Assembly (NCBI RefSeq): GCF_000149955.1
Contig: NC_030987.1
Coordinates: 900,003 to 964,002, forward strand
Direction: 5' to 3'
DNA from: Fusarium oxysporum f. sp. lycopersici 4287
Taxonomy: Eukaryota; Ascomycota; Sordariomycetes; Hypocreales; Nectriaceae
Length of the DNA: 64,000 nucleotides
Each line of letters begins with the position of its first letter. Within the stretch, counting starts at the first letter, position 1. This document shows positions 32,614 through 43,679 of the stretch, piece after piece. The notes beneath the pieces were generated by a model. The model did no database searches, was not told the origin of the DNA, and was given only the letters and a program-made list of their open reading frames with translations. A program made the translations under genes and the position numbers.

Positions 32614-32917
32614 TTCCATGCCAAGCTTTCTCGTAAATATACTTAAAGTGGTAAGTGGCGTTCGCTCGTGTCTTTGTATCCATACCGTCCATCACCCAGA
32701 ACCTGGGCAAACACAGTCCATTTTGAGTTTACTGCACCCCTGTGGCTTTGTATTGTTCTTTTTGATAGTGTGGTTTTACGTACTGGTTTTCTTCGTATTG
32801 TTCTGTACCCGACTGCGGGGGTAGATAAGACCGAATCTCCGCCATCGTCTGATCTTGGAACTATCATACCAGATTCATCTCGGACTTTTCTGTCAATTGA
32901 TCTTGAGGCTCTTCGAC

Positions 32918-34922
32918 ATGTCGTCCTCCGGGGTAACCGGATCGGAACAACTCAATCGTCTTTCTGTAAGCTCCCTTTCTCAATTGTCGAGCTGAACATG
33001 ACTCCGAGCCGTATCTAATATGACTCCAGTGCAAGAGATGCAAGGAACGCAAAGTCCGATGCAATCGTGTTATGCCACAGTGTGGTCGCTGCAAGCCAAA
33101 TGATCTAGAATGTGTGTATCCTGTCCGGGTCAAGAGGAGGTCTGCGCGGCCATTGATCGACCCAGCCCTGTGAGTAGTCTTGTTTCTGGCACTGAGTATT
33201 GGTCATTGACTCTTTCAGCTCGGCGGATGGCTCCAATGCTGCTCTGTCTACTATCCTTGATCGCCTACAACGGCTTGAGGCACAAACTGTGGCTGGGCCT
33301 CCATCCACCAACGGCCAATCGATACCAACACCCTCTGGAGATGGCTCAGAGGTGTCCTCCTCGCCGGTGGCTTTCAGCACTACTGGTCATGAATCCAGTG
33401 CTCTGACGCCTCATAATCCTGACCGTGAGATGGATGCTATGACTGTTCTGAAGGATGCAGTCGACCAAGTTCAGGAGCTGAGGAAGAGGTCGTTTGGCTC
33501 GACAGCCATTACCAGTTCGATAGACATACCCACAGACTTGGCCAAGACTTGGGTTGCCAGTACGTCTTCTCCTATGCAATCATCGATGTTGGCTGACGTT
33601 GTTAGACTACTTTCAGCACATGCCTGCTTGTATGTTCCTAGGCTTATTGGACAGACGCATCATCGACTTGATTCCCGACATCATCAATCTACCACACATC
33701 CACGTTGATCCGGTCATTCTCGTTATATACTACAGCATAATGTATCATGGCTGCAGTCTAAAAGCGAGCAACGTTGCTTCGACCTCGAGTCTTGGGTACA
33801 TGAACTCGAGCTACTTGGGATGTTTGCGTGCAGTACCCAGCTGGGAGCGAGAAGCATCAGGGACCATGACAGATCTAATCGCCGCTCTTTTTACGGTACG
33901 TCTCTATCACCACTTATCTCATGTGATCTAACCATATTTTCTAGAGCCGCGTGGCTGCTGAGTTCTTCGATTATGATCTTGCTTGGAAGATGTTTAAACA
34001 TGCGTGCGAATATTGCCAGACTCTCAACCTTCACAAGCTAGACTCAGATGAAAACAACACGTTTTTCAGTGAGGCCAAATGCGATAATGAGAGAAGGGGA
34101 TTCTGGGAAGTCATCCAGATTGATCTCTTCTACCGACTCATCCTCAATACCCCTCCAGTTATCACCAACGACATATGGAAAGTCAATCTACCATGGCTGG
34201 ACCCTGATTCGGACCCTCTGCCGCAAGGCATGCAGACGATCGCATTCTTGGCCAGTTCAAGGGTCAGTCTCGTAATCGCTCGATTCTTCGCTATGCTCGA
34301 TGACCCGGAAAACACCACCAAGCCTGAGATTGTAGCTAAGACGGAAGACCTTTGTCGCGAGATGCAACAGATCTTTACTGAGTGGCAGCTGGTAAGACAC
34401 TGTACTGCCACGGCAAGCGCTCGTACTGACTCATAACAGATTGAATGGCTAGAAGGTGCTCAAGATAACGAACAAGACATCTGGGTGGTAGCGGATGTTA
34501 TCTTGACAGGCTACACTTCCATCATCTACATGTTTCGTAAGATGGCTCTCCTCAACTCAACTTCTCCAAGACCTCCAACAACAGATTTGGACATTCCAGA
34601 CTCTCCCATAGTGGAAGACGCAGCTCGCCGCCTAATCGCAGCTCTCAATCGGTTACTGGTGATATACCCTTACGGAGTAACAATGACAGCGTTGTTCGGT
34701 GCATACAGATGCTTCGTCGCGTTTGCCTATCTGGCTAATACGATACTGCAAGCTGAAGATCCTCGCTCTTATATGGCAGATATTAAAGCACTTGAACGGC
34801 TGAGCGATCAATCGACCTTACTGTGTCGAGGGAATAGGGATGTTATGCCTTTGGTGAAGGCTATGCAGAGCATTAATGAGGAGATACGGAAGAAATTGGA
34901 GAATCAGACTCCGAGGGGATGA
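32918..34922 (+). CDS. Zn2Cys6 transcription factor, likely regulator of the neighbouring ABC pump
   Basis: Exons are 32918-32965, 33030-33169, 33219-33559, 33606-33895, 33945-34391 and 34440-34922 (582 residues, all phases consistent). The zinc cluster C-x2-C-x6-C-x6-C-x2-C-x6-C starts with the first codon of exon 2, and intron 1 falls directly before its first cysteine. A coiled-coil-like stretch, STILDRLQRLEAQ, follows, as expected for a dimeric protein. The middle homology region covers about residues 180-420, with YYSIMYHGCSL and FWEVIQIDLFYRLIL. The divergent arrangement with the PDR transporter and the palindrome between them suggest that it controls the pump and possibly itself. The inducer is unknown. 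Confidence 0.88.
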
Positions 34923-35115
34923 ATACTTCAATGCTAGGACGAAATTATACCATAGTAAGTATTCAAGAGCGGAGGAAAGGTCTATGGATTAATGATAATA
35001 ATAAAGATATTAATACTAATCCCATTCCATCATGGCAAAAACATAGCCAACCTTTCTTTCACAAAAGCCCAAGAATGGACCGACCATATATCAGATAACT
35101 AGCCAAGTAACCGCT

Positions 35116-35400
35116 CTATTCAACAAAGTCGGGAAACTCTCCCCTTTCAGCAAGACTCTTCGCACTCTGATAAGCAGTGGATTCTATATCCTCCCACTTC
35201 GCAGTCGGCCCATTGACATAGAGACTTGCGTTCGCTCGGTGGTTCACGCATGGTTTATCCTGAATGTGAACCCATTCTTTCTTGACCTGTTGGATCTGGT
35301 TGCAGTTGGCTGTTTTCTGCTGGCGGCGAAAGTGGCAGGGCTCTTTGATGGCTAGGGTCCAGCAGTTGCACTTCCAGAGATAGATGTTCCAGTTGCACAT
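35116..35400 (-). CDS. Small cysteine-rich hypothetical protein
   Basis: From the ATG at 35400 the frame gives 94 residues; it is open 54 codons further upstream, so the start is uncertain. The N-terminal half has a regular Cys/His pattern (MCNWN, WKCNCWTL, EPCHFRR, TANCNQ, KPCVNH). This resembles short fungal proteins that seem built to bind metal. No signal peptide is evident from the 35400 start. I do not know a function. It is convergent with the regulator gene at a distance of about 190 bp. Confidence 0.45.
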   Translation of the reverse strand: MCNWNIYLWKCNCWTLAIKEPCHFRRQQKTANCNQIQQVKKEWVHIQDKPCVNHRANASLYVNGPTAKWEDIESTAYQSAKSLAERGEFPDFVE

Positions 35401-37192
35401 TCTGAATAAGGGGGTCAGGGATTGATGAGATGGCTGGTTTTGGAATGCTGAAGCGAGGATGGCTCTCTGGTGAGTTGAGATGGTTAGTTTGGGGATAATG
35501 AAACAAGTGGTTTCGATATCATGAGATGATTGGTCCCGGGATGTTGAAATGAATAGTCTCAAGATGTGAAGGGAAGAAGGGGAGGAACAGATATGAGGAA
35601 ATGGGTGGCCTTACCAAGATTAGACACGTTAGTGAAAGAGACGTTGGGTCTCGCCCTGAACACTTCCTTAAGGAACCTAAGATGATCTTCAGATACTTCG
35701 AACCACTAAGTGGCCTCGAGATGTAGAGACGAGTGGTTTCGGTTTCCTGAAGCGAGGATAGGGATGAGATGTTTGAGTGTCTTGTGAGTTGAGTTGAGAT
35801 GGGATTTATTCAATAAGTTTCAATTTACTATTAAATGATAACAACAGAAGGCTAGTCCAGCAACCAGATCAACACATACTTATAACCCCAAGAAGAGCCT
35901 CAACTTTATGCTCTCTTCCTTTATCTCCTTGCTGATCGTTACGAAATGTTGTGATTTGCTAGTTGGCACATGATGGGCATGGAAGTTTGCCAGAGTCATT
36001 TTCAAGCTGCACTCTAGTATTCTAACCCATCGTACCATGCTAAAGTTCCGAGTGTGACGGTTTGTGTGTTGCTCTAGCATACTAATCGTGTCGTGTAATT
36101 CAATATCATAGTCCTAGACTCTGACTTTATCGTAGGCCGGAGGCTCAGTATAGGCATCAGCAACTACGTCAGCCAGAGCAGAATAGCTGTGGCAACCTTC
36201 CGTACAGTTTGGTAAGTCCTAGGGCGATCTTCCTACAGTTCTTACAGCATATCTTCAGGATGGTTGCCTTCCTTAATTCAAATTGGTAATAGTTCAGATA
36301 TTCGAATCCTCTAACGGATAAACTCCCAGGTGAATTTATCGTAATAGCCAAACACCATGATTGAAATCCAATGTGCATCAATTTCAGTGATACATCGGTG
36401 AACTCGTTATAGAAAAACTGTGTACACATCAATGCTTGTTGGTTGGATCGGTTTGCAAAGTGCAGCTCCTAAGATAACTGGATGCTTGATCGTGAATTGA
36501 AAACACAGGAGACGCAGAACTACAGAATGAAGACCAAAAATCATATCTTTCCCTTACACTAAAGACAGTATCACTACTTTTGTGGCAGCATATTTGTAGT
36601 CAGACATATTCATGAGTTTGCATTGTGCCATTGTGGCCTGCAACATTCAGCTCCCAGATGGTTGCCTTTTTTCGAGCTGCCTACCCTAAACTTGCTCCCA
36701 ATCTTGAATAATAATTCTCGTCCAAACACCGTTACGATACTGCTTATGAACAACGACGAATGTAGCAATATAATTATTTTCATCTTCAAACGTCGTCTAG
36801 ATTCAGTTTTATATTAAACCGAGTTCTAATGTTAGATCAAGTCCCCGCTCAAATGCCAAGCGGACGAGTGACAGTCTCCCTATTTCGTTTTTCAGGGGCC
36901 GCCCCTTGGAGCTCTAACCCCCTGCAGCCACTGAGTGGAGAGCAGCCCACCTTGAACCGTGCCTCGGATCGGTGGGAGGTCCCTTTTTCTCAACACCACT
37001 AGCTCCATGTTACGCACCCCACGAAGGCCACGACTGCATCAATTTCTCTACACGTGCGACTTGCTTTTATCTCTTCTCGCGCTCGCTTTTTCGCATCAAT
37101 TCATTTCTGTCGCTTTGTTGCAATTACTCTTCTTCTACGTATTCCGCCATGCGCTAAGCAGTTCGTTGCATTGACCCTGAACAGCCGCCATC
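35401..37192. other. Intergenic region of about 1.8 kb
   Basis: No convincing gene seen. The last 300 bp are pyrimidine-rich and contain TTTTTCAGGGGC at about 36885 and CCCCT elements. They are the likely promoter and leader of GUP1. Confidence 0.5.
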
Positions 37193-39230
37193 ATGGGTCC
37201 TCTAGCTTTCTTGAGCAGTCTTTACGACCATGATACTCTCGACACACGATTCACTACTGCCTCTTCTACCCCCTACCAGAACGTTATCGAAGCGCGATTA
37301 GATCCGAGCATAAAAAAGGACTCTGCAGCGAAGGAGCGGAGCAGAGCGCAACCGTCGAAATGGAAGACGCCCGAGTTCTACCTTTACTATGTCGTCTTTG
37401 CTGTGGCCATTCCCTACATGTTCTGGATCACATACGATGTCTCTCGAGGTATATCTCTACCGCTACTTTTTGTGCGACCCCAAGCTAACAAAGACCAGAA
37501 ACTGATCCTCGATACCCCAAATTTAAGCGATGGCTATCCCCGGGTTGGATTCCTGGACGACAGATCGACGTTTCCGATGCGCAATATGGTGTGTTCCGCG
37601 AGAATATGCCTTATATGGGCTCTCTTCTTCTTCTCCACCCGCTGCTGAGGAAGCTTTGGAACAAGTACAAGCCATTGCCTGAGCGAAGCCAGGGAGGACG
37701 CAACCGATTAGACCAGCGAGCATCATTCGATTTCTTATTCGCATTCATATTCTTGTTCGCTCTACACGGACTTTCTGCGTTCAAGATCTTCTTCATCCTC
37801 TGGACCAATTTCCAGCTTGCGACCAAGCTTCCTCGACGATATGTTCCGGCTGCTACTTGGATCTTCAACATTGCGATCCTGTTCGCCAACGAATTGACTG
37901 AAGGATGGCGGTTCCGAGTTCTATTTAGCTTCATTTCACCCCCACAAATGGGTCTGTATAAGAACAAGATGAGACTCCTCAACTCGGATTTGATGAACTT
38001 GGGAGCTCGCATGGATAGCACATTCCAAGGAATTTTAGCACGCTGGGAGGTTCTCTTCAACATCACCATTCTACGTCTTATCAGCTTCAACTTGGACTAC
38101 TACTGGAGTATTGATCGTGGCAACTCTAATGCGCTCGAGGTAAGTCGTCATATTGCTTAGGAGTTGGGAATTATTTCTGATCATGCTCTGATGCTTATAG
38201 AAGAAGCAATTGGACCCAGCAAACCTCTCCGAGAGAGATCGCGTCAGCATCTCTGCAGAGCCTCGAGACTTCACCTTCCGTAACTATGTGGCATATGCCA
38301 TCTATGCGCCGCTCTACTTGACAGGACCTATCCTCACATTCAATGACTACATCTCACAGTCGAAGTACCGGGCTGCCAGCATCGAAACAAGCCGAACAAT
38401 CCGATATGGCATCCGCTTCCTCTTGGTTTTGCTGTCAATGGAGGTCATTCTGCATTATGACTGGGTTGGTGCGATCAGCAAGGGAAAGCCTGATTGGAGT
38501 TCGTATACGGCAGCACAATTGTCAATGCTGTCCTTCATGAACCTCCATATCATCTGGCTGAAGCTTCTGATTCCTTGGCGTATGTTCCGACTTTGGTCAT
38601 TGGTTGATGGGATTGATCCGCCTGAAAACATGGTTCGTTGTGTGAGCAACAACTACAGCACACAGCTCTTCTGGAGAGCATGGCACCGTTCGTATAACCG
38701 CTGGTTGATCAGGTACATCTACATTCCCTTAGGCGGCTCATCGTTCCGTAACTGGCGGTCCACTGTGCGGTCCATTGTGACATTCCTGCTTGTATTCACG
38801 TTCGTGGCACTTTGGCATGACATTCAGCTCCGCCTACTGATCTGGGGCTGGCTGATTGTTCTGTTCATGATACCCGAGTGGACTGCGGCGGCAATCTTCC
38901 CCAAGAGCAAGTGGGAGGACCGACCAACAGCATACCGTATGCTCTGCTGTGTAGGTAGCGTGGGTAACGTGCTCATGATGATTTCAGCCAACTTGGTTGG
39001 CTTTGCTGTTGGGCTGGACGGTTTGCAGAGCATCATCCAGAGCATTTTGCATGACTGGTCAGGTATGTGGCACATCGAGACTCTGTGGAAGCACATCACT
39101 AACACAAACACAAACACAAACAGGGCTTATTTTCCTTGTTACAGCGTGCTCTTGTTTGTTCGTTGGCATCCAGGTCATGTTTGAGATTCGTGAGTCCGAG
39201 AAGCGACGTGGTATTTTGGTTAAGTGCTAG
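37193..39230 (+). CDS. GUP1: Gup1-type membrane-bound O-acyltransferase (MBOAT)
   Basis: Exons are 37193-37448, 37499-38139, 38201-39062 and 39124-39230 (621 residues, phases consistent). The protein has about ten membrane segments. It shows the MBOAT hallmarks: NYVAYAIYAPLYLTGPI, the segment RYIYIPLGGSS with WRTxxxS-like residues after it, and FVALWHDIQLRLL with the presumed catalytic histidine. In yeast Gup1 remodels GPI anchors by adding a long acyl chain in the endoplasmic reticulum and affects glycerol transport and wall integrity. The DYYWSIDR-NSNALE loop before intron 2 is typical of the family. Intron 3 ends in a short AACACA repeat (39100-39123). Identification is secure at family level. 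Confidence 0.9.
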
Positions 39231-39594
39231 ACGGAGTTTTTTCAGAAGTAACGGCGTGACGGATGCATGGGCGTTGTACATATACTGTGATACTATTACT
39301 AGCATAGGGCTCAAAGACAGTGAATTATTTGGATGGCTATGAGCAAGAAAACATGAGGCTCAAAATACTGTTTAGGTCGGACCTGATCATGCACAATTTG
39401 CTTCGTGTCTCGCATATCTTGTGAGGATTTTATTAAAGTCATTAACTATTACTAATTAACACCGCTTTGTGATATCGCATGTTCTGGTAAAGGGTATCGT
39501 TCAAGGTCGCTCTGGTTAATTAGAAAATGCCCACACATAACGCCTTACATGGCTCTCCAACACTCCATGTTCCCAACAATTATGATAGACAAGC

Positions 39595-40464
39595 TCAATA
39601 CACCCTGTCCTGTGCTTCGGGATGGTTTCCAATAGCGTATTTGTTACCAGAAGAAGCCAGCTCAATATCGTTGGTGTCGGCCGGCTGCTGTGCAAACTTG
39701 CCATCCATACCGAGCTTCGTCTCCGTCAACCATCGTCGAACCCAGATGATGCCCCAGACAATGCAAAAGATGATGACAATTCCGACCGCTATGCCCAGAA
39801 TGTATCCTGCAACAATGCCTCGTCCACCCACATCTTGATAATCCAGGAAGTTGTATACGTAGAACCCCTGCGTCGCGTGGGTGAGGTACGCAAGGGCAAG
39901 GTACAGCGCAAGAATGAAGATCAACCACGCGATGTGCACCCATTGAGGGGGGTTCGTTCGGGGGATGATAATTTCGAAAAGTGCAAACAGGCTGTTCAAG
40001 CCATGCTGGCTGATGTTGCTCCAGGCGTTGAACTCCTCAGGGAACCAAGGCCCTTTATACAAAACGACCCAATAGACGATCGTCACGAGGAACGGGTACG
40101 TGACGATGGTCGAGTAGAACAGCGCATGAAGCGCCTGCAGCGGTCGCGGGAGACCATCGAGCAATGACCGGCCTCGAAGTGCGTACGTGGCGGTATGAAC
40201 CGCCGCGACAGCAAAGTAGAAAGCGATGCCCCAGTACGTCAAGATGGTGAAGTAGCTGAAGGACCTGCCAACATCCCTACAACCGCCGAGTTCTTCGTGC
40301 GTGCATTGCCACCCGATGATGAAGAATCGCGTAACGAAAGCGTATATGCTGATGACAGCACGGAAGGCGAAGAGAAGCCACGGGCTCAAGAGCCAGGATG
40401 TTTCGAAGCGATTGGAAGGATCCCAGAGATCGTGGCCGAACCTAAAGGGGTTCTTGGGGGCCAT
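39595..40464 (-). CDS. FAR-17a/AIG1-like integral membrane protein
   Basis: A single-exon gene of 289 residues with about six membrane segments. The arrangement is a short cytosolic start (NPFRFGHDLWDPSNRFETSW), helices separated by small loops, then GQ-poor, glycine-rich last helices (VGGRGIVAGYILGIAVGIVI) and a polar tail. This matches fungal proteins assigned to the FAR-17a/AIG1 family, whose animal members hydrolyse fatty-acid esters of hydroxy fatty acids or act as androgen-induced membrane proteins. A conserved histidine candidate lies in NISQHGLNSLF. The gene is convergent with GUP1, 364 bp apart. Function in fungi is uncertain. Confidence 0.75.
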   Translation of the reverse strand: MAPKNPFRFGHDLWDPSNRFETSWLLSPWLLFAFRAVISIYAFVTRFFIIGWQCTHEELGGCRDVGRSFSYFTILTYWGIAFYFAVAAVHTATYALRGRSLLDGLPRPLQALHALFYSTIVTYPFLVTIVYWVVLYKGPWFPEEFNAWSNISQHGLNSLFALFEIIIPRTNPPQWVHIAWLIFILALYLALAYLTHATQGFYVYNFLDYQDVGGRGIVAGYILGIAVGIVIIFCIVWGIIWVRRWLTETKLGMDGKFAQQPADTNDIELASSGNKYAIGNHPEAQDRVY

Positions 40465-43400
40465 TTTTTATTTCGGTGTAAGGAGAAACGAATGACGATT
40501 ATGTTGTGTTGGGTATAGGACCCTGCGTGCGTTCAGCTGTAGCTGAGGTGATGATATTTTTCCCAGCCGAAAGGGACGTGGCTTATGATGAGATGGACGT
40601 TTAGCCTGATTGGGCAGTCATCGCCATGAAAAGCTTCACTTGGGAAATTTATATAAAATTACGCTTTTCAGAATCTTGCAGATGTCGCCAATCTTAAATC
40701 TTAACTTTGTTATTACTCCGTGTATTCACTCTCCGAGATATTCGGAGGTTGTGGTATCTGGTGCTATGTTCGTCTGCTGATGGAAGCCATAGCAGATGGC
40801 GCAGCTCTAGTTAAGCATGTGGCTTGGCTCATAAGACAACTCCAGACTCCACAAAGAGTAAGTGACTTGGGAAGGATTAGTGAAGATGAGAAGAATGTGC
40901 CTAAAATAGCTCCACGTTGTGTTCTTGTGATTTGTCCCAGAAAGTCTCCTGTGGCGTTTTGATCTTGAGATGGGGACAGATATCACATCTTTCTCAGCAG
41001 TTTTAAGACTCCAAGCATACTCCATGATTCAGTCACGGATGCATACATCCAGCTGTCGCAGAGATTCAGCCTGTAATCTCGTGTATCATTTATCAGATAT
41101 GGGATGAAGTTGTTTACTGTAAACGGAAGCTCCCGTCAGATTCACAGCTTGACAACGGACAAAGCCTTTAGCGCTTGCCACTGAACTCTATTAAACTGCC
41201 GATAACAGGAAATTCATGATTTCGAGTGGAGGTTAATTGCTCTTGTATATCTGATACGAGGCCATGAGGGTCAAGCCCCTGAACAAGCATAACCCAAGAA
41301 ATTCGTCTTCGAGTTATTACCGTGGGAGAGACTCAACAGGAATGTCGGTCAGCGATTGAGTTTTTTGAGTTTGATATTGAGTGGGCAGCAATTCCCGAAG
41401 GTCTCCAGCTGAATGGAATTGCTTCTTCCCGGACGCTGGTCCAGTTGATGAGCCGTGCATTCTGCAGGACCCTTGCCTTTGCAGCCTTGGTAGGGTTGTG
41501 TCTTTATGGCTGAGACCTATGATCCTTCAGCATTCCTCAGGTCTACGTCGATAGCTGCAATCCTACCCCGATGAGATATCCAATGGCGATATCAAAGATC
41601 GAATCGCGAGACCTTTGAGGCACTGTATCCACCAAATCATTCAACTTTTGCAGTTCCCCGGTTTAGAGTCGAGTTATTGGCTGAGGGGCCCGACCAGCGT
41701 AACACGCAACATGGGGCCTTAGATGCGTGCCCCTGAACTAGAATCGGCCAGGAAAGGTAAATCGTGTTGCAGACTCCGTTAATATCGTGACTTTAACGAG
41801 GCAATTTCAATGTCTGCAATTGTCAGGCGCTTTACATTGATAGACCAGAAAATTAGCCTTTTGATCGGCTTGGCGGGATGGCGACATTGTCGATAGGGCG
41901 AAGCGCGGTAAGCTACGAATATCGAGGTATGCAAATGGGTCTCATTGTCTTGAGGTTGTCCAACTGATTGGCCTGTCTTTGTTTTGTTCTGTCTGTGGCA
42001 GCGTGGCTATTATAAGCCGCCCGTTGAAGGGCCACGCCAGCTTCTGCAAGCCAAAAAGGCTTGGTAAGAAGGGAAAGTGGGAGGTCTTGAGGTCTAGAAC
42101 TATTGATCGGCGCTGGTTTGGGCTTGCTGCGATTTCCGTGTTGATCAGGTTTGCCCAACGCACCGACGTTGTCCTGTAGGGCTGCAAATTGAAAACAGAG
42201 CCTTGCTGCCAATAACTCCGTGTATTTCCCTGATATTTCCCTCTGCGCCTTTAATAATACATGAGTAAGGGAACTCATTTCTTGTCGTGATTGCAAATAC
42301 CATGTTTACTTATCATGTGGCAACAGCATTAACCACTACGAGCGTTAGCCAGGTACACGCTGAGTCTATTCCGCGGATTCCATGAAGACTTTCAGCCGCC
42401 CACTTCGGGCTTGAACTAGCCACAGAAGATAATGTTCATCGTGTTCAACCTCTTTGCCTTGAGTGATTGGGTCATCGACAATTAATAGATTCAGTGCAAT
42501 TAATATTCCCATCGGCGAATCTTCCAATTGCAAAATCTCATATCAAAAATATCCAGTCAATCCACTCAGAGCCCAACTGCAGCCCAGTCCAGTAGAGCCC
42601 CTACTGTTGTAGTGGGCCAATCCCGGGGCCTTTTTTTCAGGGGCGTCAAGGCCTGGCCAGGAACTGGCAGGGGGCGGCGCGATGGTACCTGGACTTTAGC
42701 GGCTGCTAGTGGTTGCGCTGTTCGCCAAGAGTACCCGACCCCGTTGTTGATGGGTGGCCGCTGCTGGCGTGGTTCAGAGTCAGGGGGGGGCCAGAGACAC
42801 GGGAACAGCACAAGACAAGACAAGCAAGACAAGACAGGATTTGTTACTGGTCACAGGCTAATGATGGAGAAGGAGGCGAAGCCCAGACAGAATGGTAACC
42901 TACCTAGGTAAGGAAGGTAGCTTCAGTGAATCACAGATGAGAAGGACATATCGCATCGACCGATTCATGAGATGGTCTTCGTTTTATCCCCTTCATCTCG
43001 ACTTCACATAATTAATTACCTTTCAATAACGTCTATCCTCGCTGTAGCGGGCCCTTCAGCGCTTCTTTTTGTGGACTCTACAGTACGCCTACCCCGGATT
43101 GTCAACCTGAACCCCCTTCGGCAGCCAACAGCAACAATTACGCTTGGCTCTGGGCGGCCTTTTGTAGCTTTAGGTCCCAGTCCCTGATCTGATCAGCTGA
43201 TGATCTCTCCCCTTTGAAGACCTGCGCTACAGATAGAGCTGCGACCTCTTTCCAGCTCCCACTCTCTCCCGCAGATCTCTACTTAGCTTTGCGATTCAAC
43301 GTATAACCTTGACCATCTCACTCGACTAATAACCGTTGTATCGCTATTGTTACACCATTCGACTCGACTTCAATACCGTGACTCATATTTTTTTGGTGCC

Positions 43401-43679
43401 ATGGCTGTCTCTGTCGCCTGAATTTTGGCTCTTGGCGGCGCTTCCACGATGCGATAGATTCAGCCCCCTCCTTTGTCTCCAACTACTTCCACTCGTTCCT
43501 CGATATCTCACGCTGTACCACATCGTCTTACGCGCATATTCGCCCAACCTCATTCTCGATTCGAGTCGTACCGACGTTTCCAACGCCTTCTCCTTGGCTA
43601 CGCGCCTTTGTGCTTCCCAAACATCCCTTTCAGGAGGCTTGCCGTTTCTCACCTGTAGCCACTCACATCCGCCGCCTCC
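40465..43679. other. About 3.2 kb without a recognised gene, including a long leader
   Basis: No supported coding region. Noteworthy local features: a run of eight or more G at 42783-42790, a CAAGA short tandem repeat at 42811-42838, TTTTTTTCAGGGGC near 42628 and a pyrimidine-rich stretch from 43200 to 43679. Two tiny upstream open frames (ATG at 43401 to TGA at 43421; ATG at 43449 to TAG at 43457) precede the next gene if its transcript starts that far up. Confidence 0.5.

Noticed and set aside
39622..40167. 181-codon frame antisense to the FAR-17a-like gene
   Set aside because: Shadow frame; the opposite strand has a coherent membrane protein.
42811..42838. CAAGA repeat considered as a CRISPR-like or regulatory array
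   Set aside because: Short, imperfect simple repeat without spacers; ordinary low-complexity DNA.
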